From assembly GCA_016868035.1 (NCBI GenBank), contig VGID01000004.1:52562-116561 (forward strand): a stretch of 64,000 nucleotides of DNA. Direction: 5' to 3'. Below are positions 1-8,439 of this stretch, piece by piece. The notes under the pieces were generated by a model. The model ran no database searches and had not been told where the DNA came from. It saw only the letters and a program-made list of their open reading frames with translations. A program made the position numbers and the translations under genes. This DNA is from Betaproteobacteria bacterium. GTDB taxonomy: Bacteria; Pseudomonadota; Gammaproteobacteria; Burkholderiales; SG8-41. Each line of letters starts with the position of its first letter. Position 1 is the stretch's first letter.

Positions 1-865
1 CCCTTTCGGCATCGGCCAGACCGTCACTTCGGGAATCGTGAGCGCACTGGGCCGGTCCGGCCTCACGCCGGAAGGCTACGAGGACTTCATCCAGACCGAC
101 GCGTCGATCAATCCCGGAAACTCCGGCGGAGCCCTGGTAAACCTGCGCGGCGAGCTCATCGGCATCAACACCGCGATCATCGGCCCCGCCGGCGGCAACG
201 TAGGCATCGGTTTCGCGGTGCCGTCGAACATGGCGCGCGCGGTGCTTTCGCAGATCGTGCGCTTCGGCGAGGTGCGGCGCGGGCGCCTTGGGGTGGAAAT
301 CGTGGACCTTACCCCCGACCTTGCAAAGAAACTCGGCGTTGCCGCACAGGAAGGCGCGGTCGTGGCGGGCGTGCAGGCCGGCTCGCCCGCGGAGAAAGCG
401 GGATTGCGCGAGCGCGACGTGATCGTCGCAACGAACGGGCGCTCGATCCGCTCGTCCTCGGAGCTCCGGGCACGCCTCGGGCTCACACCGGTCGGCGAGG
501 AAGTCGAGCTGCGCGTTCTGCGCGGTGGAGAGACACGCACCGTTCGGGCCCGCGTTAGCGCGCCGCAGGAAATCTCGGCGACGGAAGGACAGGCGGTCGC
601 CCTGCTGCCGGGTCTGAAGGTCTTCGAGATCGAGCGCGGGAGCCCGCTCTACCAGCGCACGCAGGGCGGGCTCATCGTCACGGCGGTGGAGCGGAACAGT
701 GCAGCGTGGCACGCCGGCATCCGTCCCGCAGACATCATCTACGCGGTGAACCGCAGGCGCGTGCGCACGCTCGCCGAATTCCAAGGCGCCCTGCGGGGAG
801 CCGAGCGCGGTTATTCCGTATCGCTGCTACGCGGCGACTTCAATATCACGATCATGGTGCGCTAG
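1..865 (+). CDS. Do/HtrA-family periplasmic serine protease, C-terminal part
   Basis: C-terminal part of a Do/HtrA serine protease, an envelope quality-control enzyme that degrades or holds misfolded proteins. The frame is open from base 2, so the N-terminus lies outside the window; about 287 residues are visible. The catalytic serine is in [10 protein letters not shown] (from about base 110), followed by the end of the trypsin-like domain. Two PDZ domains follow, at roughly bases 270-560 and 600-860. Two PDZ repeats fit DegP/DegQ/MucD better than single-PDZ DegS. The catalytic His and Asp are outside the window, so activity cannot be judged. The next gene is on the opposite strand. Confidence 0.93.
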   Translation, partial: PFGIGQTVTSGIVSALGRSGLTPEGYEDFIQTDASINPGNSGGALVNLRGELIGINTAIIGPAGGNVGIGFAVPSNMARAVLSQIVRFGEVRRGRLGVEIVDLTPDLAKKLGVAAQEGAVVAGVQAGSPAEKAGLRERDVIVATNGRSIRSSSELRARLGLTPVGEEVELRVLRGGETRTVRARVSAPQEISATEGQAVALLPGLKVFEIERGSPLYQRTQGGLIVTAVERNSAAWHAGIRPADIIYAVNRRRVRTLAEFQGALRGAERGYSVSLLRGDFNITIMVR

Positions 866-1006
866 GCGGCGCACCGAGCCGTGTGGGCGCGCCACATACA
901 CTGGGGCGGCCTGTGGTAACGACAGCTCAGGCTACGGCGAGCTGCGCCACGCCCCGGTAGTAACACGCGATCGTTCCAGGCAGCGCGCGGCTCGTCGCCG
1001 CGCTTC

Positions 1007-1291
1007 CTATGCGGCCGGCTTCACTCCGTAGGCACGCTCGATGTACCGCTTCAACTCATCGAGAGTGATGACGCCGTCCCGGTTGGTATCGATGTCGTCG
1101 AAGCGGGGAACGAAGCGCAGGTCCGCTTTCGCCTCTTCGCGCGTGAGCTTGCCGTCGCGGTTCAGATCGAGCGCCTTGAACGCCCCCATGTCGGCAGCGG
1201 CCGCGCGCCGGTTATACGCCTCGCGGTCGTCGCCCATGGCGGTAAGTGTCGCAAAGCTCAACATCAAGATCAGCAGGATTTTGGTTTTCAT
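1007..1291 (-). CDS. Small exported EF-hand protein
   Basis: A 94-residue protein with a signal peptide (hydrophobic residues 4-18) and two EF-hand calcium loops, DLNRDGKLTREE (about 42-53) and DTNRDGVITLDE (about 68-79). Both loops keep Asp/Asn at positions 1, 3 and 5 and a Glu at position 12, so calcium binding is likely. The ATG at 1291 follows a strong GGAGG site 5 nt upstream; longer in-frame readings upstream have no such signal. Probably a periplasmic calcium sensor or buffer; the partner is unknown. It is divergent from the hydrolase gene that starts at 1463. Confidence 0.85.
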   Translation of the reverse strand: MKTKILLILMLSFATLTAMGDDREAYNRRAAAADMGAFKALDLNRDGKLTREEAKADLRFVPRFDDIDTNRDGVITLDELKRYIERAYGVKPAA

Positions 1292-1462
1292 GGACGCCTC
1301 CTTGTCGTGCACGGCACCTCGGTGCCGCTCGCAACCACTAGAACCTTGGTCCGCCGATGGGCCCGCAAAGTTTCGCGGTCCGGCGCCCGCGCGTGCTCCG
1401 GGATGCGTTGTAGCGAGCGCGGCGCGCCGTTTATACTGGCGCCGCGCAACCAGGGAGGCACC

Positions 1463-2260
1463 ATGAAAATCAAGGCGAACGGCATCGAGATCAACTACCT
1501 CGTCGAAGGCGAGGGTCCGTGGGTGACGATGAGCCACTCGCTCGCCTGCGAACTGCACATGTGGGATCCGCAGATGCCGGTTTTGACCAGTAAATACAAG
1601 GTGCTGCGCTACGATACGCGCGGCCACGGCCGAAGCGGCGCGCCCGCCGGCGAATACACGCTCGATCAACTCGCCGACGACGCAAAAGCGCTGCTCGATG
1701 CGCTCGGCATCCAGCGCACGCACTGGGTCGGCCTTTCCATGGGCGGCATGATCGGCCAGACCTTCGCGCTCAAGTACCCTGGCGTGTTCCGCAGCATGGT
1801 GCTCGCCGATACCACCAGCCGCCGCGCACCCGACGCGGCGAAACTGTGGGGCGAGCGCATCCGGATCGCGCAGGAAAAGGGCATGGACGCGCTCGTGGAG
1901 GGCACGCTCGCGCGCTGGTTGACGGAACCCTACCGCTACACGCGCAAGGACGTGGTCGCGCGCATCGCGGATGGCATCCGCAATACCCCTGCCGCGGGCT
2001 ACATCGGCTGCTCCCAGGCGATCTCCAAGATCGACCTCACCGCCCGGCTCAAGGAGATCCGCTGCCCGGCTCTCGTCATCGTCGGCGAGCAGGACACGGG
2101 CACCCCGCCCGCGATGGCGCGCGAGATCCACGAGAACCTGCCGGGCTCGGAGCTCAAGGTCATCGCGTCGGCCGCGCACCTGTCCAACATCGAGCAGGCG
2201 CAGACATTCAACGAGGCGATGACGGATTTCCTCGCGCGCGCTGATCAGGGCGCGCGCTGA
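1463..2260 (+). CDS. Alpha/beta hydrolase, 3-oxoadipate enol-lactonase-like
   Basis: A 265-residue cytoplasmic alpha/beta hydrolase. The nucleophile elbow is GLSMGGMIG with Ser92; the acid is in GEQDTGTPP and the histidine in SAAHLSN near the C-terminus. The N-terminal MSHSLACELHMWDPQ resembles the oxyanion region of PcaD, which opens 3-oxoadipate enol-lactone in the beta-ketoadipate pathway. No other pca genes are adjacent, so a general esterase or lactonase role is equally possible. The start at 1463 is chosen for its AGGGAGG site at 1452-1458. Its last 16 bases overlap the end of the convergent MFS gene. Confidence 0.85.
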   Translation: MKIKANGIEINYLVEGEGPWVTMSHSLACELHMWDPQMPVLTSKYKVLRYDTRGHGRSGAPAGEYTLDQLADDAKALLDALGIQRTHWVGLSMGGMIGQTFALKYPGVFRSMVLADTTSRRAPDAAKLWGERIRIAQEKGMDALVEGTLARWLTEPYRYTRKDVVARIADGIRNTPAAGYIGCSQAISKIDLTARLKEIRCPALVIVGEQDTGTPPAMAREIHENLPGSELKVIASAAHLSNIEQAQTFNEAMTDFLARADQGAR

Positions 2261-3405
2261 AAAGCTGCGCGCTCGTTGCGATAGCCGTAGTAGCTGCCCG
2301 CCAGCAGGAGGCTCGCCCCGAACATGAACACCGGGGCGAAGCCGAGCACGGTACCGATGCCGCCGAACGTCAGCGGCACGACCATGTGGGTGAAGTTGTT
2401 GAAGGTCACGCGCATCCCGGCGGACTCGGACGCGCGGCCGCGCGGCGCGAGGCTGTAGATCAGCGACATGGACAGCGGCTGGCCACAGCCCAGCCCGAGC
2501 CCGAGCAGGAACGACACGCAGGCGAGCAGATAGGGATTCTCGAACCACGGGAACAGCAGGAACGCGACGCCGGCGACCGCGATGGCGTAGACGAGGATCG
2601 CGTATTCTCCCCATCTGCGGGTGATGCCCGGCAACGCGACGCGGATGACGAACACGGCTATCGCGTACACCGCGCTGATCATTCCGATCACTGACGCGGA
2701 GAGCCCGATTGCATTGCCGTAGATCGGGAAATAGAACAGATAGAGGTCCCACGCGGTGGAGATCAGGCCGCTCGCGATGAACGTGTTGCGCAGTTTGGCG
2801 TTGTGCAGCAGGTCAAACGCGCTTTTTCTTGGTTCCACGCCCGCCACTCCCGCCGCGGCTTTCGGCAGCACCTCCGGTTTCATCCACAAAAGGACGATCG
2901 GGATCACGGTAGTCGCGGCGAGGACGAGGTATGCCGGCAGATAACCGAGATAATCGATCGAGAATCCCGCTATGAGCGGACCGAGGAACGCAGCGAGGGA
3001 GAAGCCGATCGCGATGATCGAGTAATTTCGGGCGCGGTCCTCGGGGCCGCCCAGCGCGCCCGTGGTGCCCTGCACCGCGACGAAGAAAAACTGAAAGGAC
3101 GTCCCCAGTATCACGACTGACACATAGAGCACGCTCAGGCCGGGGAAAAAATACGGCAGCGCCAGCGCGAACCCCGAACCCACGCTGCCCCAGAGCATCG
3201 GCAGCCGCGGGCCGACGCGGTCCACGAGCTTGCCGGCGTAGAGAGCCAGCAGCGTCGGGCAGAGCGCCTTCAACGCCATGATGGTGCCGATCGTGAACTG
3301 GTCGGCTCCCAGGTTGAGCGCGTAGAGCGCCAACACCACGCGGCTGCCCCCGTAGCCGGCGTGGAGCAGCGCACACATCAACGCAATCAGGTAAATCGCC
3401 ATCAT
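2245..3405 (-). CDS. MFS transporter
   Basis: A 386-residue inner-membrane carrier of the major facilitator superfamily with about 12 hydrophobic segments. The loop after helix 2 (GKLVDRVGPRLPM) is a recognisable form of the MFS loop 2-3 motif. Length and topology are normal. Substrate unknown: nothing in the sequence or in its neighbours (a hydrolase and egtD) identifies one. It is transcribed leftward and ends convergently with the alpha/beta hydrolase gene. The start at 3405 has no strong ribosome-binding site. Confidence 0.85.
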   Translation of the reverse strand: MMAIYLIALMCALLHAGYGGSRVVLALYALNLGADQFTIGTIMALKALCPTLLALYAGKLVDRVGPRLPMLWGSVGSGFALALPYFFPGLSVLYVSVVILGTSFQFFFVAVQGTTGALGGPEDRARNYSIIAIGFSLAAFLGPLIAGFSIDYLGYLPAYLVLAATTVIPIVLLWMKPEVLPKAAAGVAGVEPRKSAFDLLHNAKLRNTFIASGLISTAWDLYLFYFPIYGNAIGLSASVIGMISAVYAIAVFVIRVALPGITRRWGEYAILVYAIAVAGVAFLLFPWFENPYLLACVSFLLGLGLGCGQPLSMSLIYSLAPRGRASESAGMRVTFNNFTHMVVPLTFGGIGTVLGFAPVFMFGASLLLAGSYYGYRNERAAFQRAP

Positions 3406-3763
3406 GTGGAATTCCGGACCAAGCGGCTTCCGTGCGGAAATAAGCGCCTATTTTAGACGGCCGCGGGACTCGCACCGTTGTTTAGTCCACGATATGGGCC
3501 TCGCTTTTCCGGTCATTGCCGGCGCCGGCCCTCACCGGTCCCGGTGCTGACCCGGGCGGTGGTTTGACACGCGGCGCACCGGCAGTCTCCCGGACCGCGT
3601 GCGCAGCCTGTCTTTCTGCACGGCAGACAAATCGTGGCGTCGCTTGCCGCGTGAAGTGCAAAAAATTGACTGACAGCCGGCCCTAGCAGGCCAGTAGTCA
3701 GGCACGGGCCCCGCGGCGTTTCCGCCGCGGGGCCCGCTCTTCGTTTTACCGATCCGGCTGTGC
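3406..3763. other. 358-base intergenic region with two stem-loops
   Basis: No credible gene. It holds an imperfect hairpin at about 3670-3701 (CTGAC and GTCAG arms with an inner GGCC pair) and a 13-bp perfect stem at 3705-3736 (described separately). The part near 3440 is AT-richer and probably contains the promoter of the leftward MFS gene, but I cannot place convincing -35 and -10 boxes. Confidence 0.5.
3705..3736 (-). terminator. Strong GC hairpin after egtD
   Basis: Perfect 13-bp inverted repeat (CGGGCCCCGCGGC and its complement) with a 6-nt loop, 28 nt beyond the egtD stop. On the leftward strand it is not followed by a U-run, so it is at best a non-canonical or mRNA-stabilising terminator. 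On the rightward strand it is followed by CTCTTCGTTTT. Confidence 0.5.
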
Positions 3764-4756
3764 TCAGTTCGACACGGTCATATAGTGCACCGAGAACAGC
3801 AGGTCCGGATCGGTCCAGCACTCGAGCGGCACGAAGCCAGCGCTGCGCCCGACCTCCTGGAACTCGGCGACCGTGTACTTGTAGGAATTCTCGGTGTGCA
3901 CGGTATCGCCGGCGCGAAAGTCGAACCTGTTTCCGGCGATGTCGACACGCTGTCCGCGCACGCACGAGAGATGCATCTCGATGCGGCCAAGCTCGGCATT
4001 GTAGAACGCCTGGTGCCGGAACGCCGAAAGGTCGAAGTTGGCGCCCAGCTCGCGGTTGATGCGCGTAAGCAGGTTGAGATTGAACTCTGCCGTAACGCCC
4101 TGCGCGTCGTTGTAGGCGGCATGCAGCCGCGACGGATCCTTCTTGAGGTCCACCCCGATCAGAAGCCCGCCGCCTTCGCCGGTCAGTGCGCGGGCGTTGC
4201 CGAGGAAGCGTACCGCCTCGCCCGGCGTGAAGTTGCCGATGGTCGAGCCCGGAAAATACACGACGCGGCGCCGTGCCGCGATGCCTTCGAGACCGGGGAG
4301 CGCGAGCGGGCGCGAGTAATCCGCGCAGACCGCGATCACGGCCAGATCCGGAAATTCCCGCGCCACGCGCCCGGCCGAGTCCCGTAGCTGCGTGCATGCG
4401 ATGTCGACCGGGACGTATGCGATGGGGCGCAGTTTCTCGAGCAGCAGGCGCGTCTTGCGCCCGCTGCCGCTTCCATACTCGATCAGGACGCACCCGGGCC
4501 CGAGGTGGCGCGCCATCTCGGCCGCCCGCGCCTGCATCATTCCGATTTCGGTACGGGTCGGATAGTATTCCGGAAGCTCGCAGATCGCATCGAACAGGGC
4601 ACACCCGCGCTCGTCGTAAAAATACTTGGGAGGCAGCTCCTTCCGCCCGCGGGCGAGCCCGCGGATCACGTCCTCGAGAAAGCTGCCGGAGTCCGGGCCA
4701 AGGTCGTGAAAGGAAAAACGCGGGGCGGGTTGCGTCTTCAGAAACGAGGTTGTCAC
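3764..4756 (-). CDS. egtD: L-histidine N-alpha-methyltransferase (EgtD)
   Basis: SAM-dependent methyltransferase of the EgtD family, which trimethylates histidine to hercynine, the first step of ergothioneine synthesis. Visible hallmarks are LPPKYFYDERG followed by LPEYYPTRTE, the SAM loop IEYGSGSGRKT, FPGSTIGNF, and AYNDAQGVTAEFN. The GTG at 4756 is preferred because GGAAG lies 9 nt upstream and the resulting 330 residues match the family. An ATG at 4816 and a TTG at 4858 are also in frame. No egtB (sulfoxide synthase) is adjacent: the neighbours are an MFS gene and a penicillin-binding protein. Confidence 0.88.
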   Translation of the reverse strand: MTTSFLKTQPAPRFSFHDLGPDSGSFLEDVIRGLARGRKELPPKYFYDERGCALFDAICELPEYYPTRTEIGMMQARAAEMARHLGPGCVLIEYGSGSGRKTRLLLEKLRPIAYVPVDIACTQLRDSAGRVAREFPDLAVIAVCADYSRPLALPGLEGIAARRRVVYFPGSTIGNFTPGEAVRFLGNARALTGEGGGLLIGVDLKKDPSRLHAAYNDAQGVTAEFNLNLLTRINRELGANFDLSAFRHQAFYNAELGRIEMHLSCVRGQRVDIAGNRFDFRAGDTVHTENSYKYTVAEFQEVGRSAGFVPLECWTDPDLLFSVHYMTVSN

Positions 4757-4912
4757 TGCCTTTTTCTTCCGTTTTCGGTCCGGCGGGTATGCGTCAGGAA
4801 TCGGCACGGCGTCCATGCAACGAAAACCCGTCAGGCGCCCGCGTTCCGCTCGCGTCAACCGCTACGCCGTGGCGGTCGCCGGTTCCGCCGCTCGCATCTA
4901 CCGCGCGGGCTC

Positions 4913-5821
4913 CTAGCGCAGGAAATTGCTCTCCATCCACTTCTTGATGCGGTTGGCGTCGCCGATGCGCGTGTTCTTGCCCCAGGAATCGAGCAGCACG
5001 ATGATCACCGGCTTTGCCGCGATGTGTGCCTGAAGGACCAGGCAGCGCCCCGCTTCGCTGATGTAACCGGTCTTCGACAGACCGATCTGCCATCCCTGAT
5101 TCTTCACCAGGCCGTTGGAGTTTCCGAAGCGGATCGTCTTTCCGTTTCGCAGCTCCACGGTGTGCTCGGCGCCCGTAGTGAAGTCGCGGATCAGCGGGTG
5201 GGCATGCGCGGCATCGACCAGCCGCGCGAGGTCAGGGGCGGTGGAAACGTTCTCGCTGGAGAGTCCCGTGCCGTCCACGAAGCGCGTGCGCGACATTCCG
5301 AGCCTTGCCGCCTTCTGGTTCATCTCCGCAATGAAGCGGCGCGTGCCGCCGGGATAAGCGCGCGTCAGCGCCGCCGCGGCGCGGTTCTCGGAGGCCATCA
5401 GCGCGAGCTTGAGCAGGTCGCGGCGCGTGAGTTCGGTGCCTACCCTCAACCGTGAACGCGTGCGCTTGACCTCGTCCACGTCTTCCTGAGTGATGGCGAC
5501 GGTCTCCGCGAGCGGCAACTCCGCTTCTACCACGACCAGTGCCGTCATCAGCTTGGTGATGGAAGCGATCGGGGCGACCGCGTCCGCGTTCTTCGCGTAG
5601 ATCACCCGCCGGGTGCTCTGATCGAGCACCAGGGCCATGGCCGACTTGAGCCCGGGCGCACCCGCTTGAGCCTCCGGGCCCGGAGCCGGATCGGGTAGTT
5701 GCGCGCTGGCAGCGGCCGATACGCCATCTTCCGCATGCGCGCCTGACAGGAGCGCCAGCGTGAGCGTGATTCCCCAGACCAGGTGCTTCAGGCTGTCCTC
5801 CCCCGGGCTATGGCGCCGCAT
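4913..5821 (-). CDS. pbpG: D-alanyl-D-alanine endopeptidase, PBP7-type
   Basis: A 302-residue periplasmic low-molecular-weight penicillin-binding protein that trims peptidoglycan cross-links or stem peptides. A signal peptide ends near AHA (28-30). The three serine-peptidase motifs are intact: SITK (87-90), SEN (144-146) and KTG (250-252). The protein lacks the long C-terminal domain and amphipathic anchor of DacA/DacC, favouring PbpG. A convincing promoter lies just upstream (5854-5882). Confidence 0.9.
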   Translation of the reverse strand: MRRHSPGEDSLKHLVWGITLTLALLSGAHAEDGVSAAASAQLPDPAPGPEAQAGAPGLKSAMALVLDQSTRRVIYAKNADAVAPIASITKLMTALVVVEAELPLAETVAITQEDVDEVKRTRSRLRVGTELTRRDLLKLALMASENRAAAALTRAYPGGTRRFIAEMNQKAARLGMSRTRFVDGTGLSSENVSTAPDLARLVDAAHAHPLIRDFTTGAEHTVELRNGKTIRFGNSNGLVKNQGWQIGLSKTGYISEAGRCLVLQAHIAAKPVIIVLLDSWGKNTRIGDANRIKKWMESNFLR

Positions 5822-5853
5822 CTGGGCGCGCCAAGTTCCTGAATTAGGAACCT

Positions 5854-5882
5854 AAAATACCGGTTTGGCCGGGAATTATCAA
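5854..5882 (-). promoter_or_regulatory. Sigma-70-type promoter of pbpG
   Basis: On the leftward strand TTGATA (5882-5877), a 17-nt spacer and TATTTT (5859-5854), placing the start site near 5847 and giving a leader of about 25 nt before the pbpG ATG. Confidence 0.6.
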
Positions 5883-5937
5883 CCCGCCGCGCGATTGCGC
5901 GATCGTGCCCGAGCCGGCGTGCTCGTGGGCGGTGGGC

Positions 5938-5981
5938 CAAAAAAAACTCCGCTCGGGACTGTGTGGGTTGTCCCGGCGGAG
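5938..5981 (-). terminator. Intrinsic terminator, leftward
   Basis: Stem CTCCGC/GCGGAG plus CGGGAC/GTCCCG, one bulged T, 10-nt loop (5947-5981), followed on the leftward strand by nine U residues (5946-5938). No annotated gene lies upstream of it on this strand; it is the basis for the sRNA call. Confidence 0.75.
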
Positions 5982-6102
5982 CTAAAGAGGCCATGCAATT
6001 ACCCGCTCAGCACGGGCAACTGCGACTGCCAGGCCTCCGAGGAGGAAAGTCTCGGCTACCTGCGATACCTGCGCGGGGATTGCCGCCGAGCCCCCGCGTC
6101 AC
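5938..6102 (-). ncRNA. Candidate small RNA, about 165 nt
   Basis: A leftward transcript unit with no credible protein gene. It begins about 7 nt after a -10-like TATCCT at 6114-6109 and ends at a strong intrinsic terminator (5981-5938). In between, the RNA can fold: a GCGGGG/CCCCGC stem near 6097-6072 and an 11-bp stem with a 7-nt loop at 6023-5995 (arms GCAGTTGCCCG and CGGGTAATTGC). The only in-frame start in the 3' half runs through the terminator, which argues against a small protein. The promoter shares its architecture with two promoters near 39.7 and 40.15 kb. Family unknown; I do not recognise it as 6S RNA, RNase P RNA or a known riboswitch. Confidence 0.42.
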
Positions 6103-6108
6103 GAGAGT

Positions 6109-6140
6109 AGGATAGTGCGCATGCCTTACATAAACCTTAC
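6109..6140 (-). promoter_or_regulatory. Direct-repeat box plus -10, leftward promoter
   Basis: Leftward strand: GTAAG (6140-6136), six bases, GTAAG (6129-6125), exactly 10 nt, then TATCCT (6114-6109). Repeats with an 11-bp period are typical of OmpR/PmrA/QseB-class response regulators that bind over the -35 region. The divergent gene at 6365 encodes such a regulator, so autoregulation is plausible. Confidence 0.5.
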
Positions 6141-6364
6141 GCGCACGCGAAGTTTGATTCAGGGTGCTGTGAAATTTTTCATGCTCTCGCCTCGCGTCAG
6201 AGCGCGGCCGTCCGGAATCCGGACCGGTTGGGAATGGGGTGTGCGCCGCAGCGGCACCGCGGCTGCCGTCGCCCGACTCGCTGCCGAAGCGCCGTCGTTC
6301 GTCCGGACCGCGCTCGCGGTGGGCTACACTATTCGCTGCCGCGCGACCGGACCGTTTTGAGCCC

Positions 6365-7033
6365 ATGCGCATCCTGATAGCCGAAGACGATCCCATGCTC
6401 GCCGACGGGCTCGTGAGATCGTTGAAAGAATCCGACTACGCGGTCGACTGCGTGAGCGAGGGAGGAGCGGCGGACCACGTGCTCGCGGGCCAGAACTATG
6501 ATCTCGTGATCCTCGATCTCGGGCTGCCCCGGCTCGACGGGTTCGAGGTGCTGCGTCGGCTGCGGCATCGCGGCTCGCGGGTGCCGGTTCTGGTGCTCAC
6601 CGCCCGCGACGCCCTCGATGACCGCGTGAAGGGACTCGATCTCGGCGCGGACGACTACCTCACCAAGCCCTTCGACCTGCCGGAACTCGAGGCGCGCGTG
6701 CGCGCCCTGATCCGGCGCGGCCAGTCGGGGGGGACCTCCGTACTGTCGCACGGGGCGCTCACGCTCGACACCGCGGGCCGCTGCGCGACCCTTGACGGCG
6801 AGCTCCTCGATCTCTCCGCGAGGGAGCTGGGAGTGCTCGAGGTGCTGATGCTGAGGAGCGGACGGGTAGTGAACAAGGACCGGCTCGCCGAGCAGCTCTA
6901 CGGATGGGACGAGGAGGTCGGTGCCAACGCGATCGAGGTTTACGTGCACCGGCTGCGCCGCAAGCTCGAGCCCGGCGGTGTCACCATCCGTACCATACGC
7001 GGCCTGGGATACCTTCTCGAAAAAAGCCCGTGA
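6365..7033 (+). CDS. OmpR-family response regulator, TctD/QseB-like
   Basis: A 222-residue two-component regulator. The receiver domain has acidic residues EDD (7-9), phospho-acceptor Asp51 in LVILDLGLPRLDG, and Lys101 in LTKPF. A winged-helix DNA-binding domain follows (about 125-220) with the RELGVLEVL and HRLRRKLEP landmarks. It overlaps the downstream sensor kinase gene (GTGA, 7030-7033), so the two are translationally coupled. The kinase type points to the TctD or QseB branch, whose members bind tandem half-sites with an 11-bp period; such sites are present at 6125-6140 and at two loci near 40 kb. Confidence 0.92.
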   Translation: MRILIAEDDPMLADGLVRSLKESDYAVDCVSEGGAADHVLAGQNYDLVILDLGLPRLDGFEVLRRLRHRGSRVPVLVLTARDALDDRVKGLDLGADDYLTKPFDLPELEARVRALIRRGQSGGTSVLSHGALTLDTAGRCATLDGELLDLSARELGVLEVLMLRSGRVVNKDRLAEQLYGWDEEVGANAIEVYVHRLRRKLEPGGVTIRTIRGLGYLLEKSP

Positions 7034-8415
7034 CCCGCCGCCCCCGCACGCTGCGCCGCCAGCTGCTTACCTGGCTCGTCGCGCCGCTGATCGTCCTGTG
7101 GACGCTCAGCACCTGGATCGATTTCGAGATCGCCAACCGCTTCGTCAGGTTCGCGTACGACCGGGCGCTGCTCGAATCGGCGCTCGACATCAGCCGGCAG
7201 GTGAAGGTCGTCGACGGGCGCGTCCACGCGGATCTGCCGGAAGTGGTGGTGCAGATGTTGCGCACGCGCCAGTCGGGAGCCGCGTACTACCTCGTGACCG
7301 GTCCGGATAACGAGTACATCACGGGGGATCCGGACTTGCCTTCGCCGCCTGATCCTCGTTCCGATGCCGTCTATTTCTACGACGGGCAGCACCGGGGCAA
7401 GCCGGTAAGCGCGGTGGCAATGCCGCTGCCGATCGATTCCGGCGGGGTTGCGGGCAACGTCCTCGTGCGGGTCGCCGAGGACTACGGCACGCGCACCGAG
7501 GTGGCGCGCCAGATCATGATCGGAATGATGATTCCGCAGGGCGTGTTGATCGTGCTCGCCGCGCTCGCCGTCTGGTACGCGATCGGGCGCGGCCTCGCTC
7601 CCTTGAACTCTCTGCAGCGGGAGATCTCGGCGCGTTCCCACCGCGATCTCTCGGCGCTGTCGGCAGAGCAGGCGCCGCGGGAAGTCCGCCCGCTCATACA
7701 GGCCATGAACGACCTCCTCGGCCGGCTCTCCAAGGCGCTTGCAAGCCAGCAGCGGCTCATCGGAAATGCCGCGCACCAGTTGCGCACTCCGATAGCCGGA
7801 ATCAAGACCCAGACGGAACTGGCTCTGCGCCAGGCGCGCGTGAGCGAAACGCGGGAGACGCTGCAGCGGCTGCAGGCGGCTACGGAGCAGGCCACCCGCA
7901 TGATCAATCAGTTGCTCGCCCTGGCGCGCGCGGAGCCGGGCGGCGAGGGGGCACACACCCGGGAGCGCCTGGACCTGGCCGTCCTCGCGCGAGATACCAC
8001 GAGCGAATGGGTGCCCCGGGCGATCGCCCGTGACATCGATCTGGGCCTCGACTCGACCGATGCCGCCGCACCGGTGGAAGGCGACCCCTTTCTGCTCAGG
8101 GAGATGCTCAACAACCTTCTCGACAATGCCCTCAGCTATACACAGCGCGGAGGGCGCGTGACGGTACGGGTGACGCCCGATGCGAACCGGATCGTCCTCA
8201 GCGTCGAGGATAACGGCCCGGGCGTCCCGGAAGCCGAACGCGACCGGGTCTTCGAGCGTTTCTACCGTGTCCTCGGTACCGGAGTGGAAGGTTGCGGCCT
8301 CGGACTTGCGATCGTGCAGGAGATCGCGCAGCGCCATGGCGCGGATGCCGTCCTCACGCACGGTGCCGATGGCACGGGCACCCTGGTGCGCGTCGGCTTC
8401 CCGCGCGCGGCCTGA
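7030..8415 (+). CDS. Sensor histidine kinase, TctE-like
   Basis: A 461-residue membrane sensor kinase. TM1 spans about 11-30, a periplasmic domain of roughly 130 residues follows (2CSK_N-type), TM2 is at about 163-185, then a HAMP-like linker. The H-box is NAAHQLRTPIAG with His249, the form typical of TctE. The ATP-binding domain shows NNLLDNALSYT, VEDNGPGVP and GCGLGLAIV. The GTG start overlaps the regulator stop codon. TctE senses tricarboxylates in the enterobacterial model; the ligand here is unknown. A Bug protein gene lies far away at 44.5 kb. Confidence 0.92.
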   Translation: MTRRPRTLRRQLLTWLVAPLIVLWTLSTWIDFEIANRFVRFAYDRALLESALDISRQVKVVDGRVHADLPEVVVQMLRTRQSGAAYYLVTGPDNEYITGDPDLPSPPDPRSDAVYFYDGQHRGKPVSAVAMPLPIDSGGVAGNVLVRVAEDYGTRTEVARQIMIGMMIPQGVLIVLAALAVWYAIGRGLAPLNSLQREISARSHRDLSALSAEQAPREVRPLIQAMNDLLGRLSKALASQQRLIGNAAHQLRTPIAGIKTQTELALRQARVSETRETLQRLQAATEQATRMINQLLALARAEPGGEGAHTRERLDLAVLARDTTSEWVPRAIARDIDLGLDSTDAAAPVEGDPFLLREMLNNLLDNALSYTQRGGRVTVRVTPDANRIVLSVEDNGPGVPEAERDRVFERFYRVLGTGVEGCGLGLAIVQEIAQRHGADAVLTHGADGTGTLVRVGFPRAA

Positions 8416-8439
8416 CGGCATGGCTTGTCGCCGGACGAT

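Larger units (their letters stand above)
5883..6364. other. Intergenic region between pbpG and the regulator gene
   Basis: Apart from the candidate sRNA, its terminator and its promoter box, I see no gene. Short open frames here (for example a cysteine-containing one from 5865 on the plus strand) lack ribosome-binding sites and overlap the terminator. The stretch 6145-6364 presumably carries the promoter and leader of the regulator gene at 6365; no good boxes are evident. Confidence 0.5.

Noticed and set aside
1292..2752. Long leftward frame running into the EF-hand gene
   Set aside because: Antisense to the alpha/beta hydrolase and to the MFS gene end; the EF-hand start has its own strong site.
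5938..6102. 6S RNA, RNase P RNA or riboswitch
   Set aside because: GAGGAAAGT-like string occurs on the other strand by chance; no matching conserved cores; the overall fold does not fit.
5865..6110. Cysteine-containing 81-codon frame on the plus strand
   Set aside because: No ribosome-binding site; overlaps the terminator hairpin and the candidate sRNA.
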